Assembly: GCA_032718565.1 (NCBI GenBank)
Contig: JAVGVS010000538.1
Span: 1-64,000 of the forward strand
Direction: 5' to 3'
DNA length: 64,000 nt
DNA from: Distichodus sexfasciatus
Taxonomy: Eukaryota; Chordata; Actinopteri; Characiformes; Distichodontidae
Positions 23,128 to 34,065 of the stretch are shown piece by piece. Both the position numbers and the translations under genes were made by a program. How positions within the stretch are numbered: the first letter of the stretch is position 1; each line of letters opens with the position of its first letter. Below the pieces are notes generated by a model. That model saw only the letters and a list, made by a program, of their open reading frames with translations, did no database searches and was not told the origin of the DNA.

Positions 23128-23203
23128 AAATGATGTCTGCACGAGACTCTGAACATGAACATATTCATATTCATATTCAGAGTCTCGTGCAGACATCATT
23201 TTG
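23128..23203. repeat. Near-perfect hairpin palindrome
   Basis: AAAATGATGTCTGCACGAGA continues CTCTGAA. After a short ATTCATATTCATATTC-like loop the exact reverse complement follows (TTCAGAGTCTCGTGCAGACA continuing TCATTTT). The stem is about 27 bp. It lies in the intron between exons 4 and 3 of CMBL copy 2. Confidence 0.85.
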
Positions 23204-23966
23204 GGAAAAATAAAAAGGTTGCTTTTGGTGCAGAAGACTTTGTAGAACTACTGTTTTTGCACTCAAAAACCTACTCAGGAATCAGTAAGAGAACTGATAA
23301 GGAATTGGATTGATAGGCAGAATCGACAATGGCATTGATATTGATAAATTCGTATCAGTAGTCATGCTGTACGTTTTTTAAGACTAAGGAGGGTTTTAAA
23401 AAGTAAACTTCATTACCGTAGAATGAAACTGCGGCCTTGATCTCTGGGTACTGGAGTGAGATGTGGTGGGTCGCGACTCCTCCCCAACAAAAGCCAATAA
23501 CGCCAATGCTTTTGGCTCCACACTTTTCCTTCAGGTACCTCAGAACCACATTCACCTCCCTGGAAACACAGACACAACCTGACTGCAGTAAACTGATGAG
23601 GAAGATATTTCATCCTCTCTTACTTCATTCCAATTTCCCTATTAGTCCTTATTGGGGACCGGAACCTAACCCAGAGCTACACACAGCGCCAACACACGGC
23701 AGAGCACACACACTCACACCAAACACTTTTGGGGCAATTTAGAGTCACCAATCAATCTAAATTGCATGCTGTTGGACTGTGGGAACATAGACAGACCCCA
23801 CGGGGATCAAACCCATAACCTTCTGGCTGTGAGGCCACAATGCTAACCACCTGTTATTAAGGCCCAGAGCTACTCATCTATGTATTTGAGGTGAAAATAT
23901 CAAGACAACCCTGATATCTTTTTAATAAGCAAATTTATGCTTTACTTTGCTCATAAGGAATATTTT

Positions 23967-24596
23967 GTGACCCTCCACGGCAAAACCAGTCGCTTGTCTC
24001 AAAATTGAGTTATGTTTTCATGAAAGGGCATAAATCAAGCTTCAAAACGATACCTATATGGAATGAATGGGACGACATATGACTGAGATATCAACATTCA
24101 AAGGAGTCGGGTTTCTCCTGTCACGCCAAGTGAGAAACTGAGAAATCTGCCTTTGAAGTTGACTATCGCCGTAGCACTCACAGACGCTTGGTGCGGTCGC
24201 GGCTACGTTTGCATTTACGGTAGCCTACGCTGCATTCACAGCCACACGGATAGCCTACCTGCGTTAGGTTAACTGAACTCGGGAGAAAGGAAGCGAATGG
24301 ATTCACGAGGAGAAATATCTTCCACCTTCAATCCTTGATGAATTTAGCGTAAATAATAGTAGGCAGTCAAAACAGAAACTTTTAACATTCTGCTGGAATT
24401 GAATTCCTCACCTCCGAAAGTCACGTTTTTTAGGATGGAAAAGGGTAAGTTTTCATTAAATTGATTCACAACAGTACAGTATAGACCTTCACTGTTTCCA
24501 AAACACTTTAAAATCAAGAATTTTGCTGACATAAGCAGCCTGGTTTTCTCAAAACTTCCATTGCGACAAGCGACTGGTTTTGCCGTGGAGGGTCAC
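23967..24596. mobile_element. Inverted-repeat DNA element (about 630 bp), family unassigned
   Basis: The ends are perfect inverted repeats of about 32 bp: GTGACCCTCCACGGCAAAAC then CAGTCGCTTGTC on the left, and the exact reverse complement ending at 24596. The interior has no long reading frame. I could not identify a clear target duplication (flanks ATATTTT and AATTTAG). It sits between CMBL copy 2 exon 3 and exon 1, where exon 2 should be. Confidence 0.85.
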
Positions 24597-26621
24597 AATT
24601 TAGACATGTGAAAGTGAGTGATTATTTGTCATGTGAACACACAGCACAGCACAACCACCACTGTATTGCCTCCTGCTTGTGCCCTGCTGGTGTCATGTTA
24701 ACTTCAGTTTACGAGTCTTTTATAAAGTACAGTTTTTATTTAGCTTTCATCTGAGATCGTATAACGGTGATAGAATTTGTCTGAGTCATGACTAAAGAGG
24801 CCAAGTTGATTAAGGTAACGCTACTTTTCATTGACTAAAACTATGAAGGGTATAAATAGCTGATTGTATTTAAAAACTAATTGAGTTTTTCACTAAAAAT
24901 ATTGAGGCCAAATGTCAAATAATGGCGCATTACTGTTGATGTCGATTTGGGTTTTCGTTAAAACCGGCTTGTGGGAAGATTGCTGATCAGCAGCAGGATC
25001 AGCTCTTTCAAGAAAGAAATCTGGGAGAATGGCACTGTAAATAAATAATAAATCAGGTAAGTACATATAGTTAGGAAATTCAACGAAGAAAAACTAAAAT
25101 AGTCAAAACCGATGATAAAGGAAATAAATAAAATCAGGACTTCACTCAATGCATGCTCACACTTCTTTTGTATCGGGGTAGTATCGGGCTGTACTATATA
25201 TACTGAAAATTTATCGTCATCACGATATACATATCAAAAACTGCAATTGTGATTGTAAAAAATGTTTCTTTGTGTGTTCTCTCTTTAGAAATTATATTTT
25301 TAAAATATATTTTTCTTCTTGTGCTAAATGATGACAGAGGCAGTTGAAAACCCGTGAATTGATGCTCCTCATGACTGTAGCTTGATGATTTCTGGCTACG
25401 GGATAATTCAAGTTAAAAAGAACATCCCGATAGCGACGATATGGCTGCCCAATCTGTATGCAAGGTGAGTTATGTAGAAAAAATGAGGCATGCATTGTGA
25501 TGTATCGGTAACTGTCTGCATCAAATTAAATGATTGACCTAATAATATTCAATTAGTTGTGAAGACCAGTGAAGGTTCCATACTCTAATTACCTGATACA
25601 GTATTAAAAAGTAAACTTTTTTGAAGAAGAGTGAATTTTTTCCAAAAGTATATTCTATTCATATACATTTGAATATGTTTATAGAGTGGTTTAGGTTAAA
25701 TGGGGTTATCGACTTAAATTAGCGTGTTGTGAAAAAGACTTACAATATATATAAGTCATGACATACTATTTCACATACTTTACATATTAATTATGTTTAT
25801 TTCAATTATTTTCAAATCACAAAGACATGCAGTTTTAATAGTTTAATAGCGTTAACAGTTGAGCATATTTACTGAACTAACCTTGTCATGAACTATTGGG
25901 GCTAAAACAAACCAAAAATCCAGGAGCAATGTGATTGTTCATTACTGATAATTGAGGTAAAATGTTCAATTAATCATGATATTACGATTTGAGGTTGTAT
26001 CAACCAGCTTCACCATGTGATGTTACCTCGATTGGGTATAATTTGACCTGGAGTCCGACAGAAGCGATGTGGGCAACTTCACATAACATCCATTCCGAGA
26101 ACAACATATCCTTCATGTATCTTGTGTGTGTTGAGCATGCCGTAAAATATCCTGCACTACAAAAATAGCCTTTTTGGAGGGCTTGCGGCTTCTGCTCATG
26201 GCTGAGATGCTCAATTTACTTCTGTTCCCCAGACATCAAACTTGTCTCCCAGGTTGCATGGACACACACTTCATTTGCCATCTCTGTAAATTCACAAGAA
26301 GAAAACATGATATATTCTGTGAGATTAGAGTAAGAAGTAGCATTCTTATATATCTAACTTTATCTGAATAATACTAATATAACCTGTGTTTCTGGTTTTA
26401 CTCACCTGTACCTTTGTGTTTCAAATGATGGAAGCAGAAAACACACAGTCCTGCACTGTGGATTGACTCTGTTTTTTATATTTACTGCCACTTCAGAAAC
26501 ACACACAACTCCTACAAACAACAGAGTAAGATTAACAGGTTAAGGCGTGATTTCACAGAGTCACTGTGATTTGCTTAGACACAATAACTATATAAAGGTC
26601 AAAGATTAAACATCATGTTTA

Positions 26622-26625
<4 letters not shown>

Positions 26626-26696
<71 letters not shown>

Positions 26697-26828
26697 GGAA
26701 TTATTTCTATCATTATTATTATTATTATTATTGTTGAGTAGATTAATAGGTTATAGTATATATGGCTATATTTATAGAGATTTATGGTTAAGAGGTACAT
26801 ATGCCTGCATTTTCTTCTCATGTTTATA

Positions 26829-26859
<31 letters not shown>

Positions 26860-27285
26860 TATTATTATTTATTAGCTATTATTATTATTATTATTATTAT
26901 GGTGTATTTAGTTATTATTAAGGTCTAATTTCACAGAGATAATAATAATAATAATAATATAATAATAATACATTATTATTGTCATTTTGTAACATAGATA
27001 AGCTCCTTGCTGTTTTGTTATTCATTTCCAAATGCTGAATCCCAGCGAGGTTGCGGGGACCGGAGAAATGGCTATCCAGCAATAAATTTAAATCAAGCCA
27101 AAAATGTAAATTGATAAAAATATATAAATATTGTAATATATAAATATAATAATATATGTTTTTTACAATATTTATATATTTCTCAATTACATTTAACATA
27201 ATATAATATAATATAATATAATATAATATAATATAAATATAATATAATATAATATAATATAATATAATATAATATAATATTACTG
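26626..27285. repeat. Cluster of AT, ATT and ATAAT simple repeats
   Basis: (AT)n at 26626-26692, (ATT)n tracts at 26715-26731, 26830-26900 and 26941-26970, and a pentamer array (ATAAT)n at 27197-27282. The minus-strand reading frames made of I-Y or I-L-Y repeats are artefacts of these arrays. The 1.5 kb upstream of 26626 and the 500 bp after 27290 show no gene. Confidence 0.95.
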
Positions 27286-27829
27286 CAACTATGATTTTTT
27301 GCACTGTCCTGAATTGTTTGCTCACACTGAAAACACATTATGTTGTTGTAGTCGGTGTCATGTTGTGCAGCACCATGGTACAGGAGGAACAGTATTAGGT
27401 TTTTGCTTTCATATGCTACATCTTTTCACGACCCCACGTGTTGAATATCGTTCGGATAATGAATGAATGAATGAATGAATGCAATTGAAATGACAATAAA
27501 TCCACTTGGGGTAAAGTGTGGGGAAGTTGACAAGCCTCATCTTGACTGAGTTTTAGTCTCACATTACTAACTATTAAACCGATATTTGAGGTTTGAAGTC
27601 TTACACAAGCTTTATCTTATTTTTGCTTTTATATTCATTTCCTGACAGCTTGATATAAACAACACAATAACTTCGAAATCTGCTGGGTGTGTCAGAAGTC
27701 TCAAGAGGAATTTGACATTTGCTCCAAAATCAACACAAAAGAACACAATAAGCATGAAACAAATAAACGCCAGCAAAAACGGAAGTTAATAATAAGGAAT
27801 AAACCTGTCCTGGTAACTACTAAACTACT

Positions 27830-28745
27830 TAAGCCACAGGTAGAATCTAATCTAACCCTAAACACTCACCATAATCTAGTCCTGACCTTAAACCTGAACG
27901 TAAAACTTTTCCAGAATTTAAATGCACTGGCATCTAGCCAGAATCTAAAACTAACCCTAAACCTATCCAGAATCTAGTCCTAATCTCAAAGATGTCCATA
28001 AACTAGTCCTCATCCTAATCCTGTTTAGAGTATAATCCTAACCCTAAACTTGACTGTAATCTAGTCCTAATATACTAACCCTAAATTGAAACATAATCTG
28101 GAATTCTCATCAACCCACAATCCTGAACCTGGGTGTAATCATCATGACTAATCCCTATTCAAGGTTGCGTCTTAATCCTAACTCAATTTGAGTGTAATCA
28201 AGAGCTAATCCTAAACCTGTCCAGAATCTAATCCTAATCCAAAATTTGAGTGTAACTGAAAGCTAATTCTGAACCTATCCAAAATCCGATCCTAATCCTA
28301 AGCAGCAGGTGCAATCAAGAGCTGATCCTTAACCTATTTACAATCTAATTCTAATCTTAAATCTGAACATAAATTTGCAATAAAACTAAACTTGTCCAGA
28401 ATCTAAATCTAACAGTTATCTAGGCCTAATCTTAAACTTGCTCTAAATCTAATTCTATCTCTGAACCTATCAGGAGATACATTATGTCACTTTTAAAGAT
28501 GTCCTGGCTAGTCCTCACCCTAAACAATGTGTAGAATATGATTACAACTTTAAACACTCTTTTGTAAACTATTCCTCTTCTAAACTGTCCAAAATATAAT
28601 CCTATCCTCAAACTGGCATTAATCTAGTCCTAATCTATCTAATCTAAACCTCGTGTAATCAGATCTTAACCTAAATCTGGGGAATTGAGGCAGCCAATCC
28701 TAAACCTTTCGAAGACATCTAATCTAATCCTAAACCTTAATTGTA
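27830..28745. repeat. Degenerate telomere-like minisatellite (CTAATCCTAAACC-type)
   Basis: About 900 bp of irregular units built from CTAATCCTAA, CTAACCCTAAACC, TCCAGAATCTA and TGAGTGTAATCAA. The unit length appears to vary (roughly 20 to 55 bp). Many sub-units contain CCCTAA or CCTAA, resembling vertebrate telomere hexamers but heavily diverged. No coding. Confidence 0.8.
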
Positions 28746-28799
28746 ATGAAAATGGCGCTACTGAGCACTTGTGCTATACGTTGAATACCTCCGCGTAAC

Positions 28800-28925
28800 C
28801 CAATGGCTAGCCTCTAGTTTAGAGTTGATATTTAATAGTCTATTTATATATGTTTATTCTATTTGCCTTCTTTGTTCTCTGTAGAAACTGGATCCACATG
28901 GTCTTGTCTCTCTGACTCTTGAAAG
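28800..28925 (+). repeat. Dispersed LINE/SINE 3'-end repeat
   Basis: GTTTATTCTATTTGCCTTCT then TTGTTCTCTGTAGAAACTGG and CATGGTCTTGTCTCTCTG match 42300-42360 and 42650-42740. It abuts the SINE that follows. Confidence 0.65.
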
Positions 28926-29155
28926 TGAATGATTAGTTGTCATTGTGAACACACCACAGCACAGCACACAGTGCACCACAACCAAATGTGACAGTGAAGG
29001 GCAGTGGAGCATGTGAGCGCCCGAGGCAATAGTCTTGAGACAGTACCTTGCTCACTTAGGCAGCACCTCGGTGGTAACCGGCAAGCTTGCAGTTCGAACC
29101 TGCGACCTTCACAGTCACATGGCCAACACCATACCATTACGCCACCAACTGCCCC
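28925..29155 (-). mobile_element. tRNA-headed SINE (minus)
   Basis: Reverse complement of the family: tail GATTAGTTGTCATTGTGAAC and CACCACAGCACAGCACACAG, body TACCTTGCTCACTTAGGCAG, and head AAGCTTGCAGTTCGAACCTG ... ACCATTACGCCACCAACTGC. Near full length. Confidence 0.85.
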
Positions 29156-30774
29156 AACTTGTAGCTAGCTGCGATGACATTAAAGTTCACTTAAGTTCAC
29201 CTTGGATTACATCCACATGTATAAACATTCAGCAGCATTTCTGCTACTCTGCAGGTGAGTCTCGACCTACATCCTTCATTATGGCATTCGAGAAATGATT
29301 TGTAAATGATAACGTTTAATAGCGTCCTACATAAAAAGAGGAGTTCACGACATGACTGCATATTACAGCGCCCGGCGTTTTTTCAATGATGAAACGATTC
29401 TTTTATGAAAGAGAGGTGTGTGCAGAAAGGCACCCACATGAAAGGCGTAAACGCAGCTGTGATTTCCCCTACAACACCAAGTGTGGCAAGAACGATGGAT
29501 TAGATTTATTTTAGCTGGATTATTTCACCATTTTTTCCTTCTGGTAGATGATCAGATGGGCATGAATGTAAATGCACACTTACCTTCAGGATTCTGCATT
29601 ATTTGGTTATGGCTTTTTGATTTGTTTGATCTGATGAAGTTCTGTAGCATCTTCATCCTTCTTGATGTCCTAAACTCCTCTATGAGACAATTGTAGTCGG
29701 AATGTCACTCTACCCGTTTGGGTGCATTAATCAGAGACAAAACTGTCTTCCTCCTTTAATCATGCGTACTAAAATGGGGTTATTATCACAGAGTTTAACC
29801 AATGATGATGTTGTCTACACATATTTATTCAACCAGCTGATCATGTCCTTCCTGGCTTCTTGAATGTAAGGTCTGTCCGTCTCGTTGATGTCTTCGCGTT
29901 TGCGATGTGCAAATCCGTGGGTCTGATTGGGGAAAATCTTCACGGAAACTCAGCAGTGCAGCTCAGGTTGTCTCAGTGCTTGAACTGTAGTTTAAATATT
30001 GAATATATATTTTTAAATGGGTGTCTGTGCATATTATTGATCAGCTGACAAATAAAGCTTAAAAAATCACTAATTTTATTTAAATGAGTTAAAATCCTGC
30101 TTTCTTTCTAACATGCTGCATAACTATGATAGTGCATATACATATATACAGGTATATATATATAATTTGGAAAGCTTGATAAAGAAAGAAAGACATACAT
30201 TAAAAACAATTCCATAAATAGGAAGTGCCACATAACATGTGCTCACTGTAGATATTTATAATAAATGTGCAATTTCATCTTTATGTAGCAGCTAAGTTGT
30301 ATGACCTGGGCGGTGAGGCATTCCCTGCAGTAAGGCCTTTTTTGGCCAGTGGGTGTCTCTACTGAGAATCTGAAGTTTCTAGAACTATACAACTTGTCAA
30401 CACTATTGGTTGGAAAAGTCCATCACGTAATTTATCTTTGTCAGGCCTGAACTATATTATTAAGTAGTAGTATTAGTAGTAGTTGTAGTAGCAGTCGTAA
30501 TGCAAATATTAGTAGTAATGTTTAAGAGTTTTACATTTCAGAATATACAAAAACACAATCAACAGAATCATGCACACTTTGCATCTGCACACAAACAAAC
30601 ATTAAATTGTAATATTCATATTAAACTGCTGACAGATCTTATGTACTGTACATTAAAGCAAGGACTGTACTGACAATTCAACGACTGTAATGGTAGTTTT
30701 TCTCCACTTGACTGCTTTTTCTACCTCTAAATCAGAGTTTAGTACATAGTCTATTTATATTTTGAAATTATGAA

Positions 30775-30965
30775 ATATTAGCCATTTGTCTTGTGAACAC
30801 ACCACAGCACAGCACACAGTGCACCAAGCAAATGCTGATACTGCATTTGGCCATCAGAAACTGAAGGCATTTGAATATAAGCCCTTCAGGGCTGTACCTT
30901 GCTCATGAGTATCTCAGTGGTAACTGTGAGTACTCCAGTTATTGGGTTCATCTCTTTGTTAGAGT
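30775..30965 (-). mobile_element. tRNA-headed SINE (minus), partial
   Basis: It has ATTTGTCTTGTGAACACACC, ACAGCACAGCACACAGTGCA and then CTTGCTCATGAGTATCTCAG; the head is missing or mutated. It lies in an intron of CMBL copy 3. Confidence 0.7.
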
Positions 30966-31264
30966 CAGCGTAACCGGCTAAAATGCGGATTATTGTAGTG
31001 TGGTACTCTTGGCGTAAGAGTTCATATCAACTGGCGTGGCTTTCCTGCGGCTTCATAGCGTTTGGGCTAACCAACTACCGAGGGCTAGCAGGTAGCAATC
31101 CGTTACATCTAACCAGATCACTGTCGAATTGAAAGTGTGGCATTCGGTTTACATCTAATCAGATCACTATCCGAATCGGGCTTATTCCTAACCACGCCTA
31201 ACAACGGCATGATTTACTGCGTCTGCCTTTACCTGGTAAATCATACCCAGACCCCCTGACAAAT

Positions 31265-31375
31265 CTGACAGACCCACCAACCTAAGTTGCTCTCAGAACT
31301 GTCCCTGAAATTAGGAAGCGTAAGTACGTGGCTCTGGATAAAACATCTGTAAATACTATAAATCTCCTATGAATT
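31265..31375 (-). repeat. Teleost core repeat (minus copy)
   Basis: TTGCTCTCAGAACTGTCCCT, GAAATTAGGAAGCGTAAGTA and GGCTCTGGATAAAACATCTG are the reverse complement of the repeat at 43802-43900. Confidence 0.65.
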
Positions 31376-32589
31376 ATTTAATCCTTTAATGTATTAGTTA
31401 TTTAAATATACTGTAATAAAATTTAACAAAAAATAATTGTCCTTCCTCCATCATACATACTCTAACCTCCTGATTTAGAAATTAAAGACGAGGTGCCTTC
31501 AGAAATAGATATGAAATGCATTCATGTCTATTGATGTATGCACCGATGCTGCATGGTTACAAGGTCATTATTTCACAATGCTGCAGTAAGTGATTTGAAC
31601 TGCAGCATTTTGGCACTACGCTTCTATATTCTCTGAATGTCCTTCAGAGTCCAGCACGCTTCAGAAAGAATGTCCAGAACAAGTTGAGAAATGTATTCAG
31701 TCATTTATTGTGGCATATTTAAAACATTATTATTAAATGTGATATAATTATGTATGCCATTTCCACATACTTAGCAATGGGTTCAATGTGACATATGATG
31801 TGTGTATAAAATAATATATCTAAACTGTGCATAAATATTTATGATCTTTTATGTTAAAGCTTAAAGATACAGGCAACATCTGCTTTGTTAAAATGAGTAA
31901 AAAATCAGCACTACTTGGCAAATCACTGAAATCATGAATAAGAAGCTGGTGAATAAGTAGTCTCCTTAAATTAAACGCTACCCGAGTAGTGGAATCAAAG
32001 CGAATACATGGGTTGAAATACTGGAAGAATTTCCACAAGACTGGAATTTTCCGTCTCCATGGTTTACCTGCTCAAGTGGAATGACAGCATCATTTTTAAG
32101 CAAAATAGAGAACTGAACTTTTAATTCAAAATTCTCCTCCATATCACGAACAATGCCTGTGAAGAAAACATTTAAACGGTATTAAGTCAGACAAAGGTAG
32201 CAACTTTAAACGCAGCAAACAAATGTTTGCAGACTTTCAAAGCTTTCACTGCCGCATTTTGAGACATTGCACAACCAATATTCCACCGGTTAAACTAGGG
32301 ATTTTTACATTCCATTACTCACGTTCTGTCCATGGAGTTTCGACTTTGCCTCCAGCTGCCGTTCTTCACAAAAGCCTACACCAAATTCAAAGACAAAACT
32401 CATTTCTTAACCTACATTCCTAACCTACAGTATTGTGTAGTCTGAGGTAAATGCATTTATATTAATAGATTTTTAAAACTCCTCTTGTACTCCCTCAACA
32501 ATAACAGTTATTGGTTTTCAAAGTTATCATAACCGGTCTCGAGAGATTCATCATCGCCACTACCATCTATAGAGCCCATTTCACTTCAC

Positions 32590-34065
32590 TAAAAGAAAAA
32601 AAATCAGAGCGAAAAAAGTCATAATTTTTTGATAAAAGTGAAAATTCACAGATAAAAAGTCATAATTAAGAAAAAAAAAAGTGAAATTGAGATGAAAAGT
32701 AATTATGAGAAAGGAAGTCTTTGCGACAGTTTACTAAACCTAGACATCTTTTTGCTGGAAACTTAGCCCGTTTTTAGCTTGACCAGTTCAAATGGATTGT
32801 AAATACCATAGAAGTTTAACTATTTTAAAAAATACATTTACAAAAAATGAAGTACTATAGATTCTGAATTTCTGCAAAGAGACTTTTTTATCTCATAATT
32901 TCGACTTTTTATCTCATAATTTCCACATTTTATCTCATAATTATGACTTTTTATCTCGTAATTTCAACTTTTTATCTCATAATTATGACTTTTGTCTGTA
33001 ATTTGAGTTTTTTATATAATTATGACTTTTATCTCATAATTTGGTTTTTTATCTCTCATATTATGACTTTATCTGCGTAATTTCCTTTTTTGTCTCATAA
33101 TTTTAGAGTTTTATCTCCTTCAGTATGACTTTTTTATCTCATAATTTGAGTTTTTATCTCATGGTATGACTTTTTATCATGTTTCTTTATCTGCATTTCA
33201 ATTTTCATAGTATGACTTTTATCTCATAACCCCGAGGTTTTTATATAACATTTTAGTTTTTATCTCATAATTATGACTTTTTATCTCGTAATTTCCAACT
33301 TTTATCTCATAATTTGATTTTTATCTCATAATTATGACTTTTTATCTCATAATTTCTAGAGTTTTATCTCTTTGGTAAGCTTTTATCTCGTAATTTCAAC
33401 GTTTATCTCATAATTTGAGTTTTTATCTCATAATTATGACTTTTTTGTCTCGCCTTGAGTTTTTTAACATCTCATAATTTTGAGTTTTTTATCTCATAAT
33501 TATGACTTTTTATCTCATTGTTCGACTTTTTATCTCATAATTTTCGTTTTATCCTCTTATTATGACTTTTTATCTCATCAAATTTTCAACTTTTATCTCA
33601 TAATTTAGAGTTTTTATCTCTGTTAAACTTTTATCACTCATAACTTGAGTTTTTATCTCATAATTTCAAATTTTTTATACATTTAAAATTTTTTATCCAT
33701 AATTGTTTTTATCTAAATTTTGACTTTTTTATATAATTATGACTTTTTATCTCATAATTTAGAGCTTTTTATCTCATAATTTAAACTTTTTATCTCATAA
33801 TTGTGACTTTTATCTACGTAATTTGATTTTAATCTCATAATTATGGCGTTTGTATCTAAATAATTTAGGCTTTTGCCTCATTTAAACTTTTTTTATCTCA
33901 TAATTGTGACTTTTTTGTCTCTGTAAAATTTTGAGTTTTATATAAGTATGACTTTTGTCTCATAATTTTCGAGTTTTATCTCTATAATTTCAATTTTTTA
34001 TCTCATAATTATGACTTTTTATCTCCATCAATTTCGGCTTTTTCGTTTAGTTTTTTTTTTTTCTT
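32590..34065. repeat. Minisatellite array, about 21-bp unit (TTTTTATCTCATAATTATGA)
   Basis: About 1.4 kb of tandem units close to TTTTTATCTCATAATTATGA plus C, with a second unit type in which AATTTGAG or AATTTCAAC replaces AATTATGAC. Unit length drifts and the array is AT-rich. The first part (32600-32700) has the complementary wording (AAAGTCATAATT), so the array may begin with a short inverted section. It lies between exons 4 and 3 of CMBL copy 3. No coding. Confidence 0.93.

Larger units (their letters stand above)
21824..26281 (-). pseudogene. CMBL copy 2, partly intact, probable pseudogene
   Basis: Exon-by-exon homolog of CMBL copy 1 on the opposite strand. Exon 5 (21824-22003), exon 4 (22095-22186, 92 nt) and exon 3 (23417-23559, 143 nt) have the same lengths as in copy 1 (180, 92 and 143 nt), correct AG/GT borders and open frames. 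Catalytic residues are kept: Cys in GFCWGG, Asp in FAEIDEY, His in NQTHGFAHR; the protein would end WLNKYM. Exon 1 (26083-26281) starts MANEVCVH but has an in-frame TAA after GEQK and is shorter (199 against 218 nt). Exon 2 was not found between 23560 and 26080; that gap instead holds a 630 bp inverted-repeat element. Either the gene is dead, or an unseen alternative 5' end drives exons 3-5. A poly-A tract of about 14 lies just before exon 5. Confidence 0.85.

Noticed and set aside
26606..27325. Reading frames rich in I-Y and I-L-Y
   Set aside because: Translations of AT, ATT and ATAAT simple repeats.
32590..34065. Possible CRISPR-like array
   Set aside because: The repeats are contiguous with no unique spacers, and the genome is eukaryotic; it is a minisatellite. 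The same applies to 48285-48660.
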